64,000 nucleotides of DNA from Cytobacillus sp. NCCP-133 (GTDB lineage: Bacteria > Bacillota > Bacilli > Bacillales > Cytobacillaceae), in assembly GCF_026011715.1 (NCBI RefSeq), contig NZ_BRVM01000003.1, positions 219,654 through 283,653 of the forward strand, in the 5' to 3' direction. How positions within the stretch are numbered: position 1 is the first letter of the stretch; each line of letters starts with the position of its first letter. Of this stretch, positions 16,501 through 24,894 are shown in pieces. The translations under genes and the position numbers were made by a program. The notes below the pieces were generated by a model that was not told where the DNA came from, did no database searches, and was given only the letters and a program-made list of their open reading frames with translations.

Positions 16501-16736
16501 ATGTTTTCATCATACTGTCTTAAGATATCATTACTTAGTTCTTCCCGTTCGACTAATTTCATAGTAAGTTGTTTATAAAACTGCGAGACATTATCAATGT
16601 CTAATTCTTCGAGGGAACTATCCTTCATGTCTTTTGTAAGGTGCTCAAAATCCTCCACTTCAAAGAGACGCAGCATAAACTGATTCAATATTAATTGGTC
16701 ACTTAATTGAATCTTTTTGGTTGTCCCTCTAGGCAT
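13572..16736 (-). CDS. Type III restriction-like helicase-nuclease (Res)
   Basis: This 1054-residue superfamily 2 translocase has Walker A FWNSTGSGKTLLM (about 160), DExH-type motif LVLVDEGHRG (about 262) and motif VI QLFGRGVRLKG (about 575). A C-terminal PD-(D/E)XK nuclease is visible as GGFYPDFIIWI (about 945) and FADPKGIRN (about 960). This is the architecture of type III Res subunits. ATG follows AGGAGGTGAGATT, 11 bp after the methyltransferase gene, so both are one transcript. It should cut unmodified or invading DNA with the methyltransferase, but an upstream SNF2 gene is not part of a standard type III system. Confidence 0.85.
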   Translation of the reverse strand: MPRGTTKKIQLSDQLILNQFMLRLFEVEDFEHLTKDMKDSSLEELDIDNVSQFYKQLTMKLVEREELSNDILRQYDENIVSHTLTISEKREKKIRWKYFQYLSLLFTEIYLDRYFNHREKLLNDLNAFIDVFNEDKSKGEQLNYYNVTDLKKLAFWNSTGSGKTLLMHVNILQYKHYFYNKHRRNELEQVILLTPSEDLSKQHLREFEVSGLQAALFDKNMQGLFRGNEISIIDIHKLKDEMGEKTVAIDAFEGNNLVLVDEGHRGSSGDEWRNKREKLSEQGFAFEYSATFGQAVSGNKKLMDEYSKCILFDYSYRYFYSDGYGKDYRILNLQDDEDEHIRHLYLTACLTAFYQQLKLYSENEVAYRPFMVAKPLWVFVGGSVNALRTQNKRKVSDVTDILLFIARFVKDSKEGISMIERLLSGQPGLLDGKGSEIFGNSFPYLLDKQMSAEEVYREILLIVFNSTLSNATLRVENLKGVDGEIALRIGDHEPFGVINVGDSNELSKLCATYTELLVTDRDFSKSYFHEIDKKDSGINILIGSKKFTEGWSSWRVSTMGLMNLGRSEGSQIIQLFGRGVRLKGYDFSLKRSEALKGEVPDIPKYLNFIETLNIFGIRADYMQQFKEYLEDEGIQTETDYEEIRLPVLKDYHKRKLKLKVLRLKDGIDFKKQGPKPKFSAPSERLSSNDKIIVNWYPKLQIHDSRIKRLSVRETQSITLNKEAFSEKHIAFMDMDHIYYEMQKFKNERSWYNLSLSKEEIIKLLSNDYWYEIEIPKEELVFDSFNKVKRWEEIALVLLKKYCEKQYLYAKKEWEAPHLEYYELTESDSNFFDEYKVSVDTSDTSMITKLKQLKDALKKSMLSDIEFGGLTSFSFSQHLYQPLITLEGAAIKVSPVPLNEGEYRFVQDLKTHYERNKDFFKDKELYLLRNQSRGRGIGFFEAGGFYPDFIIWIIHGEKQYITFADPKGIRNLSITDAKLQFYRHIKEMEHRLNDKDVILNAFTIANTYYSDLITTGLKLSKEQMEEQHILFQNDDRETYIDKMIKSILNENTITS

Positions 16737-16747
16737 AATCTCACCTC

Positions 16748-19744
16748 CTACATATCTTGTACATCAAACATTAGACGCTTAAATTCTTCCTCAATAAGAA
16801 CCACTTTCCACTTATTTTCCGCCAATTTCAAGTTTTCTAAGTGATTATCTCCATTGACATAAATTCGTTCAAACTCAGAGTCACGTGTATTGTAACCTTG
16901 CTTTTTAAAGAAGTCTTCTAACTGTTCATTTGTGACTTCATCCGTGTTTCTCCAAAGAACTAAAGTATTTTCCCCTGTCCGTAATGTTCCTGTTATTACT
17001 TTAATACCTTTAATCAAATCAATGGTCTTAATATGTAAACCAATCAAGTAGTTAAAGGTTTCCACAAGGTCAACATTTGTAAGCTTAGATTCCGTTCCAT
17101 TTGTAATCATCATTTTATAATCAAATGGATTTCTAAATGCCTCGGTATTTAATAATGATGAACTTCCTTCTGCTTCAACTTCTAGCATATATGAAAGTAA
17201 ATATTCTTCCTTCGCTTCGCTAGACATTAATTCAGTCATAGCTGATTGTTGCTGGGAAGAACGTTTGAGTTGAATATTATTTAGAGCATCCTCATAAGAC
17301 TCAAGCTTTATATATTTAAACATATGACTTGAACCCTCACGCGAAACAGGTTTCCCATCTTTCCAATCCTTCGAATAGATTGCCTTTTGTATTCTTGGTT
17401 TTGTTACTGTATTAAAGTATTCTCCCATTTCAACAAGAATGTATTTAAGGTCACTACCATTTTCCCTATTTAACTCTACAACTGCATGACCAGTCGTGCC
17501 TGAACCAGCGAAATAATCGAGTATTATATCCTTATTTTCATTTAAGGTAGATAAACTAATGCTTCTCTTTACAGTATTTATGGATTTAGGAAAATCAAAT
17601 AACTTTTTTCCAAGCATATTTATTAACAATGTATTTCCATAATTTCCAGCATCGTATTCTCCACCACTCCACACGGTTTTGGGAACGGTTAATTCATGTG
17701 TTAAAAACAAATCAAAGACGCCATCATTCTCTATAATTGCAATTCTATCTAAATTACTCTTAATGGTATCTAAACCAAAATTCCATCTTCTTTCTATACC
17801 ATTTTGGTCTATTGGCCATATTTCAATTTCACCGTTTTCTTGTCTTACATTCCTACCTGCCGGGCTAAATTCATCACTAGGAACGTCACCAATTCTTGTT
17901 ATTTTCCCATCTTTAATATAAATTGGATAAAAGGATAATCTCCTTTCAGTTCTTAAAGAATTCTCTCCCCACCTTCTCATTTTTCTTGGTGTATCATTTT
18001 CTTCTAGAGTACGATTTATAACATTTTTTTCATCTTCATTAGTAATAAAAATTGCATATTCATGTACTCTATTGAAATCTTTAGTAATGGAACCTTTGGG
18101 ATTATGGACTAATGTTATTGGAGAAATTCTATGGTTTGTGAAACTCCCTTTTAAGACAGACATCAGATTAACCATCTCCGTATCATCGATAGCAATAGCA
18201 CACACACTTTTTTTATCCATTAAAGGCTTAGAGAATTCCAATCTATCCTTCATTAATGAAAGCCACGATGAATGCTTATAACCATTTTTATATATTATTG
18301 GAGTGGAATTGGTATTGTATGGTGGGTCAATATAAATGCTCTTAATACTTTTTTGATATTTTTCCTGTAATAAATTTAATGCTTGGAAATTCTCACTATG
18401 AATTAATAATCCATCAGCATTACCGTCAATATTTTCTATTTGAGCTAGTAATTTATCTGTAAAATTACTACTAAAGAATTTTGTATCTAGTAAGAGATAA
18501 CGATTCTCTGATAAAAATTTAACTGATAATGGTTTGGTAAAATTACTTAATTCATCAATTGAAAAAAGCTTTTTCCATTCATCTATTTGCTGCTCATTTT
18601 GGCTAATTTCTTCATATAATTCTTCTGGGATTCTATCGAGTGAAATACAATAGTTGGTTTCAATGACAAATTTCTTTTTTAACCAAAGTTTCTTTTGGAA
18701 ATCTTCTATTTGTTCTAGAAATGCAATGATTTTCTCGCCAATAGATTTAATCACCTTCACCTTTGATAGATATTGTTCAAATCGTTTCTCGTTTTCAGTA
18801 TCAAGGTCATCTAAGTGCATTATTTCATTTTTGATAAAGAAGTCTAACTCACGCCGTAAAAAGCCACCTAGATCTTTATGGATAAAATAATCAAAGGTAT
18901 TACGTGCTGTATAGTCATTTAAATACTTTTCTAGAATAGTACGTTTCTTATTCTTTTCAGTTGGAGAAAGAGTCTGTAGTTCTTGTAACCAATCAGCATT
19001 CCCTTTTATAGTGAATATCTTTTCTAATGCACTTTCATTTAATTGCTTTTGTGTTTGCTTTCCTTCACCAGGACGATATTCAAAATGGATAAATAGTTCC
19101 CCATTTTCCTCTTTAATTGGGTCATCTTCAAAAAGAATAAACCGTCGTTCTTTACCTTCCTGAGCTTTATTATTATTTTGTTCTGTATTAGCCTCTATCA
19201 ATTTAAAATGGACTGTTCTTTCCGAAGGTAGTTTGAACGTATAATCACGGAAATACTCGGATGTTTTCACATAGTATTGGTCTGAGTTCGCCCAGTGAAG
19301 TTTTACTTCTTCCCCTTCGTATGGAATTGCATAAACATCCTTTTTATAACGTCGTAAAGAAATAAAATCACCATTGTCATAATACCGTCTGAAGAAACTT
19401 GTTAAATCGGAGAACACTTCATTTTCGAGCGCTGTAACATCTACGCCTTGATTAAGTTGTTCTGTAAGGGTTTTATACTTTTCAGAACTTTCCTTTGCCA
19501 CACCCATATCACTTAGTTTTTTCTCAAGGTCTTCTATTTGTTGTTTAATTGTTTCTATATCTGCATTCTTGTATTTTTCAAATGCCTTTTGAGCCTGAGG
19601 TACTAATTCCTTCTCCAAAAAGTTAGTTACCTCATCACGTTTTTGGTTCATAATTCGATATATGCCGAAGTCTAAATCTGCTTGGTCAAATTGAAATATT
19701 TCTTTAAGTAAATCGATAAATTTCTTTTGTTGCGTTGTTGTCAT
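16748..19744 (-). CDS. Type III-like adenine-specific DNA methyltransferase (Mod)
   Basis: This 998-residue protein is larger than ordinary Mod subunits (about 600-700). The order of motifs is beta-class: catalytic motif IV SIYIDPPYNT (about 470) precedes the AdoMet-binding DYFAGSGTTGHAV (about 745). The first 450 residues are largely helical with a predicted coiled coil (about 30-100), and the last 150 follow the catalytic core. ATG has AGGAGGATT. The gene lies 12 bp after SNF2 and 11 bp before Res. It probably methylates N6 of adenine in the host to protect it; the long N-terminal extension may contact the SNF2 or Res partner. Confidence 0.87.
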   Translation of the reverse strand: MTTTQQKKFIDLLKEIFQFDQADLDFGIYRIMNQKRDEVTNFLEKELVPQAQKAFEKYKNADIETIKQQIEDLEKKLSDMGVAKESSEKYKTLTEQLNQGVDVTALENEVFSDLTSFFRRYYDNGDFISLRRYKKDVYAIPYEGEEVKLHWANSDQYYVKTSEYFRDYTFKLPSERTVHFKLIEANTEQNNNKAQEGKERRFILFEDDPIKEENGELFIHFEYRPGEGKQTQKQLNESALEKIFTIKGNADWLQELQTLSPTEKNKKRTILEKYLNDYTARNTFDYFIHKDLGGFLRRELDFFIKNEIMHLDDLDTENEKRFEQYLSKVKVIKSIGEKIIAFLEQIEDFQKKLWLKKKFVIETNYCISLDRIPEELYEEISQNEQQIDEWKKLFSIDELSNFTKPLSVKFLSENRYLLLDTKFFSSNFTDKLLAQIENIDGNADGLLIHSENFQALNLLQEKYQKSIKSIYIDPPYNTNSTPIIYKNGYKHSSWLSLMKDRLEFSKPLMDKKSVCAIAIDDTEMVNLMSVLKGSFTNHRISPITLVHNPKGSITKDFNRVHEYAIFITNEDEKNVINRTLEENDTPRKMRRWGENSLRTERRLSFYPIYIKDGKITRIGDVPSDEFSPAGRNVRQENGEIEIWPIDQNGIERRWNFGLDTIKSNLDRIAIIENDGVFDLFLTHELTVPKTVWSGGEYDAGNYGNTLLINMLGKKLFDFPKSINTVKRSISLSTLNENKDIILDYFAGSGTTGHAVVELNRENGSDLKYILVEMGEYFNTVTKPRIQKAIYSKDWKDGKPVSREGSSHMFKYIKLESYEDALNNIQLKRSSQQQSAMTELMSSEAKEEYLLSYMLEVEAEGSSSLLNTEAFRNPFDYKMMITNGTESKLTNVDLVETFNYLIGLHIKTIDLIKGIKVITGTLRTGENTLVLWRNTDEVTNEQLEDFFKKQGYNTRDSEFERIYVNGDNHLENLKLAENKWKVVLIEEEFKRLMFDVQDM

Positions 19745-19756
19745 TAAAAATCCTCC

Positions 19757-22615
19757 TTAAACCACTGTCCAACGTATAGTAAATAATTCTTCCTGTTCTG
19801 TTTTTTGAACCATTTTCTTTTCAAGTTCATCAATAAGGTCATCACGCTTATCCATTATTTCATCTTCAACATCAAATATACGTTGCCTTTGCCTCCGCTG
19901 CAGTCGTTCCAAGTCCTTAATGTGTTTTTGTATTTGGTGTTGCTCTTCTGTCGATTTGGCCAGCCTCGCTTGCCGCTTGGCCTCTTTAATTTTTGCCTTT
20001 GTATCATTTAATTCCTTTTCAGAAGCAAGTACTAAATCGTCCGCCCACTTTTCTAATCTTTCTCTTTCCTCATGGAAAAACTTATTATTGCTTTCAAGTG
20101 ATTTGCTAATGGTTGCTTCAACGTGACGGTTAGCATCTTTTTTTAAGGTCAAAAGTTTATCACTAGAACAATTCGTTTGCTTATTTTCATGGCCAACGCA
20201 TTGAAACAACTTTTCACATGTTTCCTGGTCCATTGTTTTATTATCATCAGTAACTCCGTTAAAAAGCAAATATTCTTCTTTACCGTAGGAATCTATTGAT
20301 AATTTAGTTAATGTTAAAAAGCCACTTTTACCCTTAAGAGATTCAATTACAGATATTCGGACAGGGTGATTGGTTATATCAAATTGCACTTCGCTTAGAT
20401 GGGTTGGTATTAATTTTGCCGAATTTATGACATATTCCCCGAGAGGGTCTGAAAGCCGGTAAAGATGTGCTCCTGTTTCCTTTTCGTCTTTGGAGATAAG
20501 CTCATATTTCCCCATAGGAATATTGGAAATTGGTGGCTCCTTTACTAGAGTAAATGTTAAGTCATCATCGTTGAATTTTGCCTTTTCCTTTAACATAATT
20601 TTAGTTAAAGACCAGAACATCTTACCTACTCGGTCTAAATGGTATTTGGTATCTTCAAGATGGACTTTTAATCTCGAATGGACATCCATATCAAAGTGCT
20701 CTAGTAAAGCTTTCCTTGTATCGTCTAAACGGCTTTGGATTTGTTGCTCCAATTCATTTTGCAACTCTTTAAAAGCATTCTCAATTTCTTCTGGTGTACG
20801 ACAGCGTTGATAGATTGATAAAATTCGTTTTTCAAAATCGACGCCTGATTCAATACTACCTAACACTTCATCGGAAGCACCTAGAACACCTGTAAAGAGG
20901 TTAAATTTCTCTTTAAGGAGTTCATAAACCCTTCTATCTGCTTCATTACGCTCATTTAAGAAGTTAATAACCACCACATCATGCTTCTGTCCATAGCGAT
21001 GACAACGTCCAATCCGTTGCTCAATTCGCTGCGGGTTCCAAGGGAGGTCATAATTAATAACCAATGAGCAAAATTGAAGGTTAACTCCTTCTGCTGCTGA
21101 TTCTGTAGCTATCATAATTTCTGAAGAGTCTCGGAAATATTCAATTAACGCAGCTCTCATATCTGCTGTTTTAGAGCCACTAATTCTACTTGTATTTTGG
21201 TTCTTCTCTACCCAATTTTTATAGATTCCTTTTGAATGTTCATCAGTGTTTGTCCCATTAAACAATACAATTCTACCTGCATATCCATTCGCCTCCAAAA
21301 AGTCTTTTAGATACCCCTGGGTACGTCTAGATTCAGTAAAAATTAGGGCTTTTCGACTCGCACCCATTTTCCCCATTTCGACAAATCCTGTTTCAAGAGC
21401 TTTTAATAATGAACGTGATTTACTGTCAACACGGATAGACCTAGCCCAGTTTAATAATCTGTTAACCTCTTCTATTTCTTTCTTCAGCTTTTCTATATTT
21501 AAAGGCTGTATTACCTCATTTTCATCATCATCTTCATTGTACTCTTCCTCTATTAATTCCGTTTCCATTTCATCCAAATCTACTAATTTCTCTAACCAGT
21601 TATCTTCAGGAGTGTAACTGCCTAAAGTGGCTTCTAAACGCTCCTTTATCGTATTTAGTGTACCTGAAAGAGCCTGGGATGATGATGCAAGTAATTTGCG
21701 AATGATTAACGTCGTTAAGACCTTTTGTCTATTAGGGATGGCATAGGTATCTTCACGTAATAAAAACTCTGATACCGCTTGGTACAAAGCTTGTTCATCA
21801 TCTGTAGGTCTGAACGGGAAAGTTATTGGGATTCTCTCTGTATAACGTATGTATTCCAAAACTTGAGAACGAAGGGTTATGTGACAGAACGCCCTTAACC
21901 TATCCTTTAAGTCTTGTAAATTACCATTATTACTCATATATTGCGAACGGAAAGCTCCTATATCACCAAAGATATGTTCATCTATCAATAAAGATAGGCC
22001 AAATAACTCTAGTAACGAATTATGCAAAGGTGTCGCTGTTAGTAGTAGTTTCTTAGTGTCATCTAACGCCCATTTGATTCCTTTACCTAGCTTGTTACTG
22101 TGACGATAAACATTCCGTAATTTGTGGGCTTCATCAATAACAGCCATATCCCAAGGAACAAGCTTTAATTCATTTCTTTTACGATTTGCAAATTGAAAAG
22201 ATGTAATTATTATTGCATCTTGTATAAACGGATTACCTTTTCCATTACGTATATAGTCGTTAAACGATTTCGCCTCTAAAATAATACTTGGAAGATTAAA
22301 TTTCTCTTTAAGCTCCATGCTCCATTGTTTACGCAGAGATGCTGGGCAAATAATAATAAGCTTCCTCTCACGCTCTGCCCACTTTTGACACAATACTAAC
22401 CCTGCTTCAATTGTTTTCCCGAGTCCGACCTCATCAGCAAGTACAACACCTTTAGATAAAGGAGAACGGAAAGCAAACAGGGCTGCTTCAATTTGATGAG
22501 GGTTTAAGTCAACGGATGCATCAAATAGAGACCTGGACAGCTTCTCAACCCCAGCTTCGGTTGATTGCCTCGTTAATTCATGAGCAAAATATTTTGCATG
22601 ATAGATTGTTGACAC
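19757..22615 (-). CDS. SNF2/RapA-like DNA translocase of a methylation-associated defence operon
   Basis: This 952-residue Swi2/Snf2 ATPase has motif I ADEVGLGKTIEAGLVL (about 60), motif II VIDEAHKLRN (about 160) and motif VI NYDLPWNPQRIEQRIGRCHR (about 520-540). The C-terminal third is coiled-coil and basic (KAKIKEAKRQARLAK). A GTG start follows AAGGGGGGA. It is the first gene of the row SNF2-Mod-Res, all spaced 11-12 bp. SNF2 helicases with adenine methyltransferases recur in defence systems such as DISARM (drmD) and other helicase-methylase-ATPase modules; here drmA, drmB and drmC are absent. Confidence 0.88.
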   Translation of the reverse strand: MSTIYHAKYFAHELTRQSTEAGVEKLSRSLFDASVDLNPHQIEAALFAFRSPLSKGVVLADEVGLGKTIEAGLVLCQKWAERERKLIIICPASLRKQWSMELKEKFNLPSIILEAKSFNDYIRNGKGNPFIQDAIIITSFQFANRKRNELKLVPWDMAVIDEAHKLRNVYRHSNKLGKGIKWALDDTKKLLLTATPLHNSLLELFGLSLLIDEHIFGDIGAFRSQYMSNNGNLQDLKDRLRAFCHITLRSQVLEYIRYTERIPITFPFRPTDDEQALYQAVSEFLLREDTYAIPNRQKVLTTLIIRKLLASSSQALSGTLNTIKERLEATLGSYTPEDNWLEKLVDLDEMETELIEEEYNEDDDENEVIQPLNIEKLKKEIEEVNRLLNWARSIRVDSKSRSLLKALETGFVEMGKMGASRKALIFTESRRTQGYLKDFLEANGYAGRIVLFNGTNTDEHSKGIYKNWVEKNQNTSRISGSKTADMRAALIEYFRDSSEIMIATESAAEGVNLQFCSLVINYDLPWNPQRIEQRIGRCHRYGQKHDVVVINFLNERNEADRRVYELLKEKFNLFTGVLGASDEVLGSIESGVDFEKRILSIYQRCRTPEEIENAFKELQNELEQQIQSRLDDTRKALLEHFDMDVHSRLKVHLEDTKYHLDRVGKMFWSLTKIMLKEKAKFNDDDLTFTLVKEPPISNIPMGKYELISKDEKETGAHLYRLSDPLGEYVINSAKLIPTHLSEVQFDITNHPVRISVIESLKGKSGFLTLTKLSIDSYGKEEYLLFNGVTDDNKTMDQETCEKLFQCVGHENKQTNCSSDKLLTLKKDANRHVEATISKSLESNNKFFHEERERLEKWADDLVLASEKELNDTKAKIKEAKRQARLAKSTEEQHQIQKHIKDLERLQRRQRQRIFDVEDEIMDKRDDLIDELEKKMVQKTEQEELFTIRWTVV

Positions 22616-22926
22616 AAAAATCCCCCCTTCAAAATAATTATAACCATTAATATATTCAAATTCTATAAATTCCCTTTTTTTATATCTTCATTTAATTCCA
22701 GCATATCCGTGCTTCGCACTATTTACTAAGTTTCTAAAAAACTATATATACCAAAAATTTGATATAAAATTTCTGGGGGTACTAGGTATATCTATAATAG
22801 ACTTTGTTGCCGTTCGGTGCCCCACCCCTTTTTAACAGGCCTACTCCAATATGGAATAGGTCCTTTTTTTATTTACAGTGAGGACTAGGATGGTGAGAGG
22901 CTTCCAACAACAAAGGAGGTGAAACA
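22616..22926. promoter_or_regulatory. Divergent control region of the SNF2 operon and the plus-strand genes
   Basis: No gene is visible in this AT-rich stretch. A TATAAT-like box on the plus strand lies near 22791. A hairpin with a T tract at 22840-22870 separates it from the first plus-strand gene. Promoters for the minus-strand operon are likely in 22620-22760 but no good pair of boxes stands out. Confidence 0.45.
22840..22870 (+). terminator. Leader terminator upstream of the 82-residue gene
   Basis: CCTACTCCA and TGGAATAGG pair with one mismatch around a short loop and are followed by TCCTTTTTTT. The hairpin lies in the putative leader, 56 bp before the start codon at 22927. No plus-strand gene ends before it, which suggests attenuation. 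Confidence 0.6.
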
Positions 22927-23175
22927 ATGAGAAAGCTTCACAAGGAGACAGTAAAACGTGTCATAACTGAAAGAGGAGAATGGTCAGGGTTCCTAGCATC
23001 TAGCCAAGAAAGTAAGGGTCATCTCAAAGACCTATGGTGCTTTGGGATAAAGTGTACTATTCGTAGTTTAGAAGAACTTGAACAGACTATGGAGAGGTTA
23101 AGCAATTATAACGGAAATGGTGAACTGGAACATCTAATGTCATTTTATGAAGGAAGTAACGGAGAAAGCAACTAA
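22927..23175 (+). CDS. Small hypothetical protein
   Basis: I do not recognise this 82-residue protein. It is acidic at the C-terminus and has two cysteines (WCFGIKCTI). The site AAAGGAGGTGAAACA is near perfect, so it is probably well translated. It is the first of a plus-strand gene row and is followed after 19 bp by the 241-residue gene. A leader terminator precedes it. Mobile-element housekeeping is the likely setting. Confidence 0.6.
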   Translation: MRKLHKETVKRVITERGEWSGFLASSQESKGHLKDLWCFGIKCTIRSLEELEQTMERLSNYNGNGELEHLMSFYEGSNGESN

Positions 23176-23194
23176 TACAAAGGAGTGAAAAACA

Positions 23195-23920
23195 TTGAAG
23201 GATGCATTAGAAAAGCTACGTAATGTAATTCCACTGTCAGAAAAAGTGGAACAGGCTAATATTGTTCCTAGTCTAGCAATCTCTTTACGAGAAGCGAAAG
23301 AAAGAATTAAATTACTAGAACAGTTTGTTAGAGAGATGATGACGGAAGGGGTAGATTACGGGAAAATTGAAGGATTTGACAAGCCAACCCTACTTAAACC
23401 TGGTGCAGAAAAACTGTGTGATATATTTGGTTTTTCCAAACAAGTCAGTATTATCAATCGTATTGAGAACTGGGAGAAAGGGATATTTGCATACGAGGTA
23501 AAGGTCACTCTTATTAGTAAGCAAACAGGGCTGATGGAGGCTGAAGGAATCGGAACATGTAACAACAAAGAGAAAGCTTATATTAACCAAGACCCATTCA
23601 GCGTAATCAATACACTTCTAAAGATGGCAAAGAAACGTGCATTAATTGATGCAGTACTATCAGCAACAAGAGCTAGTGGAATTTTCACTCAAGATATTGA
23701 GGACTTCTCAAAACAAACTCACATCAAAGGAGGTAATGAACCAGTCACTGAAAGGCAGCTACAAATGATTTTTAGAACAGTTAAAGAAATCAACATGCTT
23801 CCTGAAGTTGCAAGGGAACTGATGAGGATGCAATACAACGTGGAGCACAGTACAATGCTAACAAAACAACAAGCATCATCTTTCATCCAGGACTTGTTGC
23901 TACTTAAGGAACAGCCCTAA
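23195..23920 (+). CDS. Conserved mobile-element protein, possible single-strand annealing type
   Basis: This 241-residue protein starts at TTG with AAGGAGTG upstream. It contains conserved blocks MTEGVDYGKIEGFDKPTLLK, EGIGTCNNKEKAY and NTLLKMAKKRALIDAVL. Similar proteins of unknown function occur in phages and integrative elements. The last block resembles the basic helix of Rad52/Erf-like annealing proteins, and a RadC-like gene follows, so a role in recombination is possible. This is weak inference; the protein is otherwise unassigned. Confidence 0.55.
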   Translation: MKDALEKLRNVIPLSEKVEQANIVPSLAISLREAKERIKLLEQFVREMMTEGVDYGKIEGFDKPTLLKPGAEKLCDIFGFSKQVSIINRIENWEKGIFAYEVKVTLISKQTGLMEAEGIGTCNNKEKAYINQDPFSVINTLLKMAKKRALIDAVLSATRASGIFTQDIEDFSKQTHIKGGNEPVTERQLQMIFRTVKEINMLPEVARELMRMQYNVEHSTMLTKQQASSFIQDLLLLKEQP

Positions 23921-23933
23921 GGAGGTGAATCAA

Positions 23934-23963
23934 ATGAATATTAGTCATAAGATAAACCCATGA
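23934..23963 (+). CDS. Nine-codon ORF with a perfect ribosome binding site, possible leader or gene remnant
   Basis: AAGGAGGTGAATCAA precedes ATG and nine codons (MNISHKINP) end in TGA. The next base starts an intrinsic terminator stem. Either a downstream gene was deleted and its start survives, or this is a leader peptide. Existence as a translated ORF is not proven. Confidence 0.3.
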   Translation: MNISHKINP

Positions 23964-24000
23964 AGCTCTTTGAGTGCAAAAGCATTCTAAGGGCTCTTTT
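23964..24000 (+). terminator. Terminator after the 241-residue gene
   Basis: A 14-bp stem with one mismatch and G-U pairs (AGCTCTTTGAGTGC with GCATTCTAAGGGCT) has an AAAA loop and ends in CTTTT. It ends the plus-strand unit 22927-23920. Confidence 0.8.
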
Positions 24001-24090
24001 AATGCACAAAAAAAATGAGCTCAATTTACGAACTCATCAATAATCACCTTATAAACATCATACAGAAAAAATCTATTTCAATCAATTGGA

Positions 24091-24118
24091 GGGACATTTG
24101 TCTCTCCTTTTTTATTTC
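24091..24118 (+). terminator. Attenuator-like hairpin directly before radC-like gene
   Basis: GGAGGGAC and GTCTCTCC pair around ATTT and are followed by six T residues. The radC-like ribosome binding site lies about 15 bp further, leaving no room for a promoter. Expression of that gene therefore requires readthrough or antitermination. Confidence 0.65.
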
Positions 24119-24140
24119 AAAATAACTGGAGGAATATTCT

Positions 24141-24746
24141 ATGGATATATTTGATAAATACACATTTAAAATTTTACTTGCAGCTACAATCAGAGAAAAA
24201 GAAGATGGATATATCGTAAATGAGATTTTCAGCCGCTTTCCGTCCATTCAGGAATTACTTGAAGTAACAGAAGAAGAACTCTTGCAAATTAAAGGGGTTG
24301 GCAAGGGTAAAGCCCAACAAATTATGTCGGCATTAAAACTTGCACGTATGAATCCGACACCAATGGAAACTCGCTTTGCAATCAGAAGCCCTGAGGATGG
24401 TTATCGCTATTTAAAAGACATGCAGTACCTAAATAGAGAAGAGTTTGTTTGCTTAGGCCTTAATACGAAAAATGAGGTATTATTTCGTGAGACTGTATTT
24501 GTCGGCTCGTTAAACGCTTCGATTGTGCATCCCCGCGAGACGTTCAAATGTTTAATTCGTCGCAGTTGTGCCAGTGCCATTGTGGCTCATAATCATCCAT
24601 CTGGACAGCCAGAGCCTTCAAGAGAAGATATAGAGATTACCAAACGTCTTGCCGAAGTTGGTAAGGTTGTGGGCATCGAAATTCTTGACCACCTAATAAT
24701 TGGACATGAAAAATATATTAGTTTAAAAGAAAAAGGATACCTATAA
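24141..24746 (+). CDS. RadC/MPN-family protein
   Basis: This 201-residue protein has an N-terminal helix-hairpin-helix region (EELLQIKGVGKGKAQQIMSA, about 52-71) and a C-terminal JAB1/MPN metalloprotease-like domain with the metal ligands AHNHPSGQPEPSREDIEIT (about 150-168). It is shorter than the chromosomal RadC (about 225-230 residues). RadC-like proteins are common in integrative elements and are thought to act in DNA processing, though their activity is unsettled. ATG follows GGAGGAATATTCT. A terminator hairpin lies just upstream, suggesting regulated readthrough. Confidence 0.85.
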   Translation: MDIFDKYTFKILLAATIREKEDGYIVNEIFSRFPSIQELLEVTEEELLQIKGVGKGKAQQIMSALKLARMNPTPMETRFAIRSPEDGYRYLKDMQYLNREEFVCLGLNTKNEVLFRETVFVGSLNASIVHPRETFKCLIRRSCASAIVAHNHPSGQPEPSREDIEITKRLAEVGKVVGIEILDHLIIGHEKYISLKEKGYL

Positions 24747-24894
24747 AATTAAGAAGGATTAAAATGGGGACTGACTATTTGTTGGTCCCTATCCTTTTAT
24801 AATTATAAGTACCCATTACAATTGAAATAATCCATTAATAGTTACAACCGCATGACGAGCATGAAGGACATAAAATCCAACCGTATCTATTACA

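Noticed and set aside
13572..22615. DISARM system
   Set aside because: SNF2 and adenine methyltransferase are present, but no DUF1998 (drmB), drmA helicase or PLD nuclease (drmC) was found.
22787..22870. Riboswitch in the leader of the 82-residue gene
   Set aside because: There is a terminator hairpin, but no recognised aptamer motif could be identified; only attenuation in general is claimed.
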